A DNA stretch of 50,462 nt from CAZVWH01 sp964631175 (GTDB lineage: Bacteria > Planctomycetota > Phycisphaerae > Sedimentisphaerales > Anaerobacaceae). Numbering within the stretch: position 1 is the first letter of the stretch; every line of letters begins with the position of its first letter. Location: NCBI GenBank assembly GCA_964631175.1, contig CAZVWH010000008.1, forward strand, positions 1-50,462, in the 5' to 3' direction. Below, in pieces: positions 42,386 through 49,719 of this stretch. The translations under genes were made by a program, and so were the position numbers. The notes under the pieces are model-generated. The model was not told the DNA's origin. It saw nothing but the letters and a program-made list of their open reading frames with translations, and searched no databases.

Positions 42386-44377
42386 TTAACACAATTTTTT
42401 CATTCTACTAATAAGCTCGTTGCTGAGCTCTGTTTTAGCAGCTATATGTTTTTCGATTTCAAAAACAAATCTATCTTTTTCGAACAGCCCTCTGACTGCG
42501 GCAAAATCGCTGTGTTTTATCTGTTCGTCACCGTCAAGACCAAAGCCTGTTTGAGCGGTAGCAGCAAACTCCTTCTTGGCGTCTGCGTAGAGCAGATGAT
42601 CAAGCTCCACTACAGCTTCTTTCCACTTCGTTGTCAAATCAATGATATCCTCAGGTGTTATTTCGTCTATTGTCTTGCCCAGGCACTGCTGCAACATATT
42701 TGCCACCCACGCCCACTCATATTCAGAGTAACTCTCGTGCATCGACTTGAAACTGTCTTCTACTTGCTCAAGCGTGCTAATAGCGCCGTTTTCAATATCG
42801 GAGAGCATTTTTTTTACAGCGTCTTCCGGGGCTAACAGGCCGGCTAAGTCCACCCATTTGCCCGGCCCTACATTGGTCTTCGGCTGTAACGCTGCTCTGA
42901 GCTGCTCAACACTTTTGAACTGTTTGCCTTGCAGTTGATGGATTAAACAATTGCCTAAAAATTTATCGATGCCGATCTGATACGATTTGACGCCGCGATC
43001 CAGCGATGAATTTTCAATTTTGACATTGTGGTAGGTAAAGTATTCGGATGTTTCGCCGGATGTCGTTTTAAGTTTGCACAGCAAGTCCCGGCCGTTAACC
43101 ATCTTTTGAATTGTATAGGGACTTAGAAGTTTGAAGTTTATCAGGTCGAGCTTCTTTGGGCTTTTTCGCTTATCTCGTTTGGGCCATTTGCGGGCATCTC
43201 GCACGGTACCTACGCTGCGCAAATTCACGCCGGGCGCAAGAATGCTTTCGTCCTCGTGCTCAACCAGGTATGAAAAAGGCAAATCCGAGGTGTCTGAGTT
43301 TCGGTAATGCCTGCCCATGACTACAGTAAAAGCTCCGACCTTTGCAGGCCAGAGCATATATGAATCGCTGGCGGTTTTTGAGCCGCGTTCTACCACGCCT
43401 TGGTGCACCGGCCCAAGTTTATACATGTGGTTGCTTTGGTTGGTTCCGCTGCCGGCATTTAGAAATGAAAACAAACCCGCAATCAGAAGTGTTGATTTGT
43501 GATGTGTCACAGTATAAGGGCCGGCAAATATCGCACAGGCTTCGCCGTGGAAGCCGCCGCAGTTGGCGAAAAAGACTGAATTCTCAGCCGAGTACTGCTT
43601 GGATAAAACGGTGCTCTGGCCTACGAAACATTTAGCTATTATGATGCCGTCTGAAATCTTCGAGCCGCTGCATGCGATAAAGTTTTCCGCAAAGACGCCC
43701 GGCCCAATGTAAATAGGATCTTCCGGACAGCTATTAATCGAGCCGTTCTCTAATCTGTTAACTCCCTCGATTATGCTTGCCGGACCTACTTTGACGTTTT
43801 TGATAATTCGACAATTGATAAGTTTTGCACCTGCTGCAACAAGGCCCATAGAAGAGGTAACAGAAGCAGTGTAGTCAGCTATCATCTTTTGCAGCTTTTG
43901 GATTACTGCTGGCCGATGGCGATAAAATGCTATTATATAGGCAGTGTGAGCCGACAGATGGTCGTAAATTGGTATTTCTCTTCCACCAGCTTCGTTAACG
44001 ACAGCCACTTCCGTCCCATTGCCGAAGGAGCTTTCACCTTCGACCGCCAACAGATCGATGTTGTCTATTACCACGTTATCTTCGATATGATAGTTGGCGA
44101 TGTAATTTTTTACCTGACTAATATATACGTTATCGCCGATGGTGCAGTTGTGAATCGTCGCGTTATTTATTCCTGCTGGTTTAGTAAAGCCGCCGAAAAA
44201 AGACGTTTGTTTGTTGAACACACCTAACTTTACATCCCCCGAAAAATGTGTCACTCGCACTTTGTTTGCGTCGAAGCCTTCAGCAACCCGCACCTTTGAC
44301 CAGTCAGTGCAACTACAGCCTTGACTGGTTAAACGTTTAATCTCTTCTGAAGATAATGAACGATATTGTGTTGTCAT
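42386..44377 (-). CDS. DUF4954 protein (left-handed beta-helix, sugar-related)
   Basis: The 663-residue protein matches the DUF4954 family. A short helical N-terminus (L-S-S-E-E-I-K-R-L-T-S-Q-G-C) is followed by several hexapeptide-like turns (I-H-N-C-T-I-G-D-N-V-Y-I, then I-E-D-N-V-V-I-D-N-I, then I-Y-I-G-P-G-V-F-A-E-N-F-I). A long alpha-helical C-terminus follows from about 440. It resembles sugar-nucleotide acyl- or nucleotidyltransferases in its beta-helix, but activity has not been shown as far as I know. The pairing with nagB suggests work on amino sugars. Confidence 0.88.
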   Translation of the reverse strand: MTTQYRSLSSEEIKRLTSQGCSCTDWSKVRVAEGFDANKVRVTHFSGDVKLGVFNKQTSFFGGFTKPAGINNATIHNCTIGDNVYISQVKNYIANYHIEDNVVIDNIDLLAVEGESSFGNGTEVAVVNEAGGREIPIYDHLSAHTAYIIAFYRHRPAVIQKLQKMIADYTASVTSSMGLVAAGAKLINCRIIKNVKVGPASIIEGVNRLENGSINSCPEDPIYIGPGVFAENFIACSGSKISDGIIIAKCFVGQSTVLSKQYSAENSVFFANCGGFHGEACAIFAGPYTVTHHKSTLLIAGLFSFLNAGSGTNQSNHMYKLGPVHQGVVERGSKTASDSYMLWPAKVGAFTVVMGRHYRNSDTSDLPFSYLVEHEDESILAPGVNLRSVGTVRDARKWPKRDKRKSPKKLDLINFKLLSPYTIQKMVNGRDLLCKLKTTSGETSEYFTYHNVKIENSSLDRGVKSYQIGIDKFLGNCLIHQLQGKQFKSVEQLRAALQPKTNVGPGKWVDLAGLLAPEDAVKKMLSDIENGAISTLEQVEDSFKSMHESYSEYEWAWVANMLQQCLGKTIDEITPEDIIDLTTKWKEAVVELDHLLYADAKKEFAATAQTGFGLDGDEQIKHSDFAAVRGLFEKDRFVFEIEKHIAAKTELSNELISRMKKLC

Positions 44378-44778
44378 GTTTTCTCCATCTCAGATTCAAA
44401 AAGCTCGCCATGTAAAAATATAAAGTGTCTAAAGTGAGCTAAAGTGCCTAAAGTTAGGTAAAGATATACCCATAATTTTAGGCATTTTCGGCACTCCAAA
44501 CTTTAGCTCGCTTATTCGGCTGCTGCCCAACGAAACCTGATGCTCGATACTCGACGGACAATCAGCATCGAGCATCAAGCGGATTATATATCATATTGTA
44601 GTCCCATAAATCAAGATACTAAATTCAAAAAAAATGTGCCGAAAACGTCCGGAGTCAAACAACGGTATCTGAAACAGACAATCCCATGCAGCACAGAAAA
44701 TTTTTTTAGCAAAAATTTTGAAGCAATTCATCGACAGATGCCGATTATACATAAAGCAGAGAATCATATCCTATTGGA
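44378..44778. other. Repeat-bearing intergenic region
   Basis: Four loose copies of a CTAAAGTG unit run in tandem at about 44428-44457, with an inverted partner ACTTTAGCTC at about 44502-44511. A short palindrome-like stretch GATGCTCGATACTCGACGG ... CAGCATCGAGCATC follows at 44540-44577. No gene is evident; an 80-codon frame at 44540 begins inside the repeat and has no family resemblance. Confidence 0.5.
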
Positions 44779-45390
44779 ATGATTACCAGTGTTTTTTTGC
44801 GGACTGTTCCTAAAACAACAACTTTTAAGAGCTTGGTTATGCCAGGGCAGACAAGGGTAGCAAAGGTTTTAGCGGCATTGTTGGTGTCGATGACGACAGG
44901 TGCAATAGTCCTAATCGCGCTGGATAATAATCGTCCTTCCGAAGGGCCATTTTGTCTTTGGAGCTATTATCGTCTCGATCCTATAGAGGAAGCTATCCAA
45001 TCTCAGGCCTGTCAATCTCCCGACCGATGGAATTGTATTGAAATTTACAATAGCAGCACCAAAGCGGGTAATATAGAGCAACTGACCTCGATGAGCGGCC
45101 TAGCAAGTCCGGAAGATCTCAATTGCCATTTTGTGGTTTGCAACGGCCTTGGCGGCAATGACGGTCAAATACAAGCTACTGAAAAATGGCAAAAACAATG
45201 GTCTATCATACCTGGGCGAACCTGGTATGGCAGTGGCCAGACCATCCGTATCTGTGCCATAGCTGATCCTTTGCGGCAGGTCGGCCCAACCGACTGCCAG
45301 ATAAAAAGGATGGAGTCTCTGATAGCAGGGCTGTGCAGAAAGTTTAGCATTCAGCCGGTATCAGTCTATTACCCCAGCGATTGGCGGTGA
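44779..45390 (+). CDS. Membrane-anchored amidase/PGRP-like protein, probably inactive
   Basis: The 203-residue protein (or 183 from the Met at 44839) has one N-terminal membrane helix. The rest loosely follows the layout of amidase_2/peptidoglycan-recognition domains: I-E-I-Y-N-S-S-T-K-A-G-N where active members have V-V-H-H-S-x-T, then H-F-V-V-C-N-G-L-G-G-N-D-G-Q-I, then T-I-R-I-C-A-I-A-D-P. The zinc-binding His of the first motif and the later His of G-A-H-A are replaced. It may bind peptidoglycan fragments without cutting them. Recognition is tentative. Confidence 0.6.
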   Translation: MITSVFLRTVPKTTTFKSLVMPGQTRVAKVLAALLVSMTTGAIVLIALDNNRPSEGPFCLWSYYRLDPIEEAIQSQACQSPDRWNCIEIYNSSTKAGNIEQLTSMSGLASPEDLNCHFVVCNGLGGNDGQIQATEKWQKQWSIIPGRTWYGSGQTIRICAIADPLRQVGPTDCQIKRMESLIAGLCRKFSIQPVSVYYPSDWR

Positions 45391-45460
45391 TTCGCGTCGA
45401 GCGTGAAGAACCCCACGCGGAACGCCGTACTCCGGCAGGCTCCGCCCTGACGAGTGGAGC

Positions 45461-45500
45461 TAAATAAAATGATGTATTTAGCCCCCGGTGTTATCGGGGG
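45461..45500. repeat. TAAATA...TATTTAG-CCCCC/GGGGG hairpin repeat
   Basis: TAAATAAAATGATGTATTTAG is followed by CCCCCGGTGTTATCGGGGG. It lies between convergent genes and could also work as a transcription stop. Confidence 0.75.
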
Positions 45501-45944
45501 TTATTTATTGCGGCATTTAATAACACCGGATTTTAGCAGACCAAAGTCTTCTTTTTCTGTTAATATCACCCATGCACGCCAGTCCTTTTTGTGGATTCGC
45601 ACAGGCTCGATCAGCTCTACGTTTTTCAGCCAAACTAAAAGGCCGAATCTGCAATCCGCTTTGCCCCGCCAGTATTGCTCATCGGCGCTAATATAGCGAT
45701 TGAACTTTTGCTTTATCTCGAAAATTTTCTCCGGTGTTAGGCCCTCAAAGGCTTTAACCGCAGCTACGGTTGCTGTTGCACATACCTGGCCGGAGCTTAT
45801 CTTGAGAAATAATTTATCGCCGGGCTGTATCTGTCCGAAGGGCTCGCGTTTGGTTTTAGTAAAACGCGACTCAATGTGCTTTCGGCCATCCAGGATGGCG
45901 TCTAAATATGGCTGTTTCAGAATCGCAAGATGATAATTTGTCAT
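45501..45944 (-). CDS. ASCH/PUA-like domain protein
   Basis: I choose the ATG at 45944 (M-T-N-Y-H-L-A-I-L-K-Q-P-Y), giving 147 residues; the open frame upstream belongs to the methyltransferase gene in another frame. The sequence L-D-G-R-K-H-I-E-S-R-F, then G-D-K-L-F-L-K-I-S-S-G and A-T-A-T-V-A-A-V fits ASCH domains, which bind RNA or modified nucleosides. It directly follows the methyltransferase stop, so the two share a transcript. Specific role unknown. Confidence 0.8.
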   Translation of the reverse strand: MTNYHLAILKQPYLDAILDGRKHIESRFTKTKREPFGQIQPGDKLFLKISSGQVCATATVAAVKAFEGLTPEKIFEIKQKFNRYISADEQYWRGKADCRFGLLVWLKNVELIEPVRIHKKDWRAWVILTEKEDFGLLKSGVIKCRNK

Positions 45945-45946
45945 AG

Positions 45947-46842
45947 TCACTTTCGATTCAGCAAGCTGGCCACGGCGCGAATGTGGTGAGGCGTTGTTCC
46001 ACAGCAGCCACCTACCAGGCGCGCGCCGGCCCGCAAACATTTGTTGATCCCAGCAGCAAAAGTCTCCGGCTCCATTTCAAATACTGTTTTGTCTTCCATC
46101 AGTCTGGGCTTGTCTGCGTTGGGCTGCGCTAAAATGGGAATATCCGTTTCCTTTTTGAGCAAAGATACGACTTCGGCTATTTGCATGGGTCAAGATCGCC
46201 GCAATTGGTACCGATAACGTCGGCACCTGCATCTGTGAGCCGTTTGGCGCAATCGCTTGCGGTGTTACCCATCATTGTTCTTGCACCTTTTGTCTCCGTT
46301 GCAAAAGCTATCGATGCGATTACAGGCAGCGAGAAATTGTCCTTGCACGCTTTAAGGGCACACAGCGCCTCGCGAAGGTCAAAGACCGTCTCGATGAGAA
46401 ATCCGTCCACGCCCGCCTCTGCAAGAATCTCGGCCTGCTCTTTAAAAGCTTCATAGAATTGCTGCTCTTTGTAGCTGCCGTACGGCTCAAGTAGTTGACC
46501 GGTTGAGCTCATATCACCAAGCACATACTGCCTATCTCCAGCAGCCTGTCTTGCTAACTCCACTCCGGCATAATTGACATCTCGCACCGGCACATCAACG
46601 TTACGCGTCTCAATATAAATACGGTTCATAGTTAGCGTATTCGTCGTAAGCGCATCGAATCCGCACTGGGCATACTCTTTCTGAATCTTCAGCACAACAT
46701 CCGGAGCATCGAGATTATGCCGTAAGGTATCCCTTAGCGGATTGCGTGCCCTGCCCATCAAGCCGAGCCTATCCAATTCCGTACCTATTGCACCATCAAG
46801 TAGCATTATTCCTTGATTATTTAGAAATGTTGAAAAATCCAT
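45947..46842 (-). pseudogene. Homocysteine S-methyltransferase, frameshifted
   Basis: Two overlapping frames together make one homocysteine S-methyltransferase domain of about 297 residues. The first (46177-46842) holds the N-terminus L-L-D-G-A-I-G-T-E-L and the first zinc Cys (G-T-N-C-G-D). The second (45947-46186) holds the remainder with G-G-C-C-G-T-T-P, the other two zinc ligands. The switch is needed at G-D-L-D-P-|-M-Q-I-A-E-V near 46182-46186, where one base seems to be missing after GACCC. Both parts look otherwise well conserved. It may be a recent mutation, a sequencing error or, less likely, programmed frameshifting. An intact enzyme would use methyl-donors such as betaine or S-methylmethionine. 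Confidence 0.85.
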
Positions 46843-46882
46843 TGTTAGAGTCTTTTATTGTTTTCGACATGATCCGATACAT

Positions 46883-48196
46883 TTACAGGGCGCTATTTCG
46901 TGAAAGCTTAAAGTACATCCGTAAAGCAGTCATTGCAACTAAACCAACATCTTTCACAGGGTCAGAATTGGTCCATCGCCGATATGCAGCTAGCTTTTTC
47001 CAATTGCGTATTGAACTACAGCCACCATGTAGAATACTATTACGTAGTTCATAAAGGTATTTAGCCTTTTTACACCATTTCTTATCGCTCGGAAAGGTTT
47101 TTTCTATCCCTTTTATTATAGTTTCCTCGACTCTGTTTTGTTCTCCGAAAAGTGCATCTAGCGCTACAAAGAAATGTATGAATCTGTCGATATCATCTGC
47201 ACATATCGCATATTGTGTGAAATGACCACCTATTATGGCACGGTTTCTTTTGTCTGTTGGAGCCGAATCAAGCTGGCAGTACCAATCCAAAACGCTGTTT
47301 AAAATATCCAATTTAATGTTTATGTCTATTATTAAAGGATTTAATAACGTACCAATATAAGCATTTATTTGTCCATAGCCTACCTTAGATGGCTCAGACG
47401 GAAATTGGATTGAATATGAGCTTGTTTGCCCCATACTTTTGTCTAATAGATTTTCATGTTGAGGAAATAAATGTGAAAACAATAACGCCAAAAACATACG
47501 CATTTTGAAACCCGCTTCTCTCCTGGCGATTGTTTCACAACCCTTTATTTCGCAAGCCAGCCAAGAGGTGGCACTGCCTACCATAAATCCCGAGTCTTTA
47601 TCGTCTTTACGTCTGCCTGTCGATGGGCTCCAGATGCTAACGTCCGGATATTTCGTGCATAGTTTCTTCCATATTTCCTCGTCTTTGGAGCTCAATAGAG
47701 AAATCCCGTCATACCCTAAATCAAATGACGGCGAATTAATCCGAGAAAGAGGATAAAGCACTAGCCAATCGCTGATTATATTCTGTAATTCCTTATGGAT
47801 TATGTTCCACAGTTTTCTACCAAACTCATACTCATTGGATTGAGTTCGAGCATCGAATAGACTCCCTGCTCTTGTGATAAACACAAACATATCGAAGAAC
47901 TTAATGTCACAAGCATTATCTACTAGGGCACTTTCTATCTTTGTACACAGAGCTTCTTTGTCGGCAGTTTGCAGACGAGGATCATAGGCGACGGCCATTT
48001 CGCTTATATCCTCACATATTCTAAGACCAACTTTAGTGATCCACCAAGTTAATCCCATTCGACCAAGAAGTGGATACTGCCTTCTTGACTTTCCTACAAA
48101 GGCCTGCCTCATTAAGGCTGAACCATTTAACGGTTCACGCGGCTTAACCTGCTTTGTTAATGCAATAACCTTTCCAATAATCTTATCAAGCTTCAT
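46883..48196 (-). CDS. Large protein with a C-terminal HEPN/Apea-like domain
   Basis: The 437-residue cytoplasmic protein is not recognised over its first 330 residues. The C-terminal part, about 335-420, reads F-F-V-A-L-D-A-L-F-G then K-Y-L-Y-E-L-R-N-S-I-L-H-G-G. This is the pattern of Apea/HEPN-like domains, with an R-x4-H motif at R385/H390. HEPN domains with R-x4-6-H are metal-independent ribonucleases or toxin-like domains in many defence systems. Codon and base use are more AT-rich than in neighbouring metabolic genes. The start lacks a clear ribosome binding site. A defence role is possible but not shown. Confidence 0.7.
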   Translation of the reverse strand: MKLDKIIGKVIALTKQVKPREPLNGSALMRQAFVGKSRRQYPLLGRMGLTWWITKVGLRICEDISEMAVAYDPRLQTADKEALCTKIESALVDNACDIKFFDMFVFITRAGSLFDARTQSNEYEFGRKLWNIIHKELQNIISDWLVLYPLSRINSPSFDLGYDGISLLSSKDEEIWKKLCTKYPDVSIWSPSTGRRKDDKDSGFMVGSATSWLACEIKGCETIARREAGFKMRMFLALLFSHLFPQHENLLDKSMGQTSSYSIQFPSEPSKVGYGQINAYIGTLLNPLIIDINIKLDILNSVLDWYCQLDSAPTDKRNRAIIGGHFTQYAICADDIDRFIHFFVALDALFGEQNRVEETIIKGIEKTFPSDKKWCKKAKYLYELRNSILHGGCSSIRNWKKLAAYRRWTNSDPVKDVGLVAMTALRMYFKLSRNSAL

Positions 48197-48216
48197 ACTT
48201 GGTGATACCTATAACC

Positions 48217-48819
48217 TTACATTACTTTAAGCTGAGCTAATTCTTCTTTGACCTGTGTAAGATTCTTAAAAATTATCCCGTTGAGGCCTGCTTCTTTTGC
48301 GCCATCTATGAATTCGGCTTTATCGTCTATGAGCACCACTTGTCCAGGCTGCAAATCGAGTTTACCGACAGCAATCTCATATATTTTTTTCTCCGGCTTA
48401 GCTGCTCCCTCAGCGCAGGAAAAGAACAGCTCATCGAACATATTGTAGCCCAGTTGATAAATAAGCTGCATAGCTGGTTCTTCGGTATTGGATAGAAGGG
48501 CGGTCTTACAACCTTTATTGTGCAATCCTGTAGCAAAAGAAAAAACCTCAGGACGCGGCGAATAAGCCCGGCGAAAGGCATCGCCCCATAGTGAATTCTG
48601 TTGGGGCTTCGACCTGTTTAGCTCTTTGCAGACTCTTTCCCAGAATATCTGCTCACCTATGAAACCTTTCTGAAAATCTTCCAGGTATTTATCATGTATT
48701 TGGGTATAAGCATCAACCGATACATCGAAGGCCTTGGCGCAGTACCGCATCAGAGCCGGCCTTGGGTCGTCTATCAGCACTCCACCCCAATCGAATATAA
48801 TGGCCCTTATTTTTCCCAT
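48217..48819 (-). CDS. HAD-superfamily hydrolase
   Basis: The ATG at 48819 (M-G-K-I-R-A-I-I-F-D-W-G-G-V) fits the family better than the longer frame, giving 200 residues. The first motif is D-W-G-G-V-L-I rather than D-x-D-x-T/V, as in the YihX/epoxide hydrolase-type HAD subfamily. Later motifs are L-L-S-N-T-E, K-P-E-K-K-I-Y and V-L-I-D-D-K. It is likely a small phosphatase acting on a sugar phosphate or nucleotide. Confidence 0.88.
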   Translation of the reverse strand: MGKIRAIIFDWGGVLIDDPRPALMRYCAKAFDVSVDAYTQIHDKYLEDFQKGFIGEQIFWERVCKELNRSKPQQNSLWGDAFRRAYSPRPEVFSFATGLHNKGCKTALLSNTEEPAMQLIYQLGYNMFDELFFSCAEGAAKPEKKIYEIAVGKLDLQPGQVVLIDDKAEFIDGAKEAGLNGIIFKNLTQVKEELAQLKVM

Positions 48820-48949
48820 TGCAAAACCAAAATCCCCAGTGAAAAGGTGCATGTCAAGTTTGTAGGTAAATTTTTCAGGCATATCAAGGGATAATTTACA
48901 TCATTAGCCACTTTTAGCCCCCAGCCCTGTGCTGGGGGTGATTGGCTTT

Positions 48950-49097
48950 GACCTGTCCTGAGCCAAGTCGAAAGACCCGTCCTGAGCGACCTGTGGTGAG
49001 CGAACCTGTCTTGAGCGTAGCCTGCACTGAGATTTGTCGAAGTGTCGAAAGAGTCGAACCGAGCCTGCGGTGAGCGTAGTCGAATCGTCGAAGGATT
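48950..49097. repeat. Array of TCGAC/GCTCAGG repeat units
   Basis: CTGTCCTGAGCCAAGTCGAAAG, GTCCTGAGCGACCTG, GGTGAGCGAACCTG, TCTTGAGCGTAGCCTG, CACTGAGATTTGTCGAAG and GCGGTGAGCGTAGTCGAA (split at unit edges) follow one another with little between them. They look like repeated insertions of, or recombination among, the palindromic family seen as a single copy at 2641. Confidence 0.8.
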
Positions 49098-49323
49098 GGG
49101 TTTGTTTTCACTAAATGTCCAGTACAATATTTTTCTCATAATCCTTTGTTGTGTTTAATTTTACATCCATTTGACTTTTTCGAAAATTGGCTTTGTTTTG
49201 CAAAAAAATAGGTTGATTTGTCGAATACTTTCGACATTTGTCGAACAATGTAAGCTTGCATAGTTTTGATAATATAGATAAGTAAAATTGCATTGCATCA
49301 TTTCCATATCTGCTAACCTTTAC

Positions 49324-49460
49324 CCCGTGAGATAACCAACTCAAGGCTTTTTAGCCCGTGAGATGGACGACCGTCGGCCTATCTCATGGGCTGAATTCTT
49401 GTCGATTTTGCGTTAGGTCGCCGGATTTGCATCGAAACCGCAAGATTCTTATCTCACGGG
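49324..49460. repeat. Nested CCCGTGAGAT hairpin repeats
   Basis: An outer pair, CCCGTGAGAT (49324-49333) and ATCTCACGGG (49451-49460), encloses an inner 36-base hairpin, CCCGTGAGAT (49355-49364) with ATCTCATGGG (49381-49390). The inner hairpin is nearly the reverse complement of the element at 21830-21865. Confidence 0.8.
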
Positions 49461-49719
49461 GCGAATCCTCCGCCTTCTGTGTGCTGACTACTGTATTCTG
49501 TATTCTATTTTTAGCAGGTATTATACCCAAAAACGGCCAAAAAACAAGCAAAATCTTTTCTTGCTTTCCCTGGATCCATAGCTGAGGGCGGTACCACCCA
49601 TCGTGTTTAGAGAACAAAACTAACAATTGTTAATATTTAAAATACGAACCCATCAAATTACATTAAATTAGCTATTTTTTTAAGCTCACCACAGCGGAGA
49701 TGGATTGGTTCTATCGTCA

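Larger units (their letters stand above)
48820..49719. other. Gene-free, repeat-dense spacer
   Basis: I find no convincing gene here. From left to right: a TTTTAGCCCCCAG/CTGGGGG hairpin (48914-48940); an array of at least six decayed TCGAC/GCTCAGG repeat units (48950-49097); an AT-rich stretch (49110-49320) whose minus strand shows a short protein-like tract (F-L-Q-N-K-A-N-F-R-K-S) of a kind I recall as a common dispersed repeat in these genomes; nested CCCGTGAGAT hairpins (49324-49460); and a CTGTATTCTGTATTCT motif (49491-49506). Confidence 0.7.

Noticed and set aside
48807..49139. Frames of 110 and 65 codons over the repeat array
   Set aside because: The translations are products of TCGAC/GCTCAG repeats, without a start signal or family resemblance.
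49111..49344. 77-codon minus-strand frame with F-L-Q-N-K-A-N-F-R-K-S
   Set aside because: It overlaps the outer hairpin repeat, has no ribosome binding site, and looks like a dispersed non-coding repeat.
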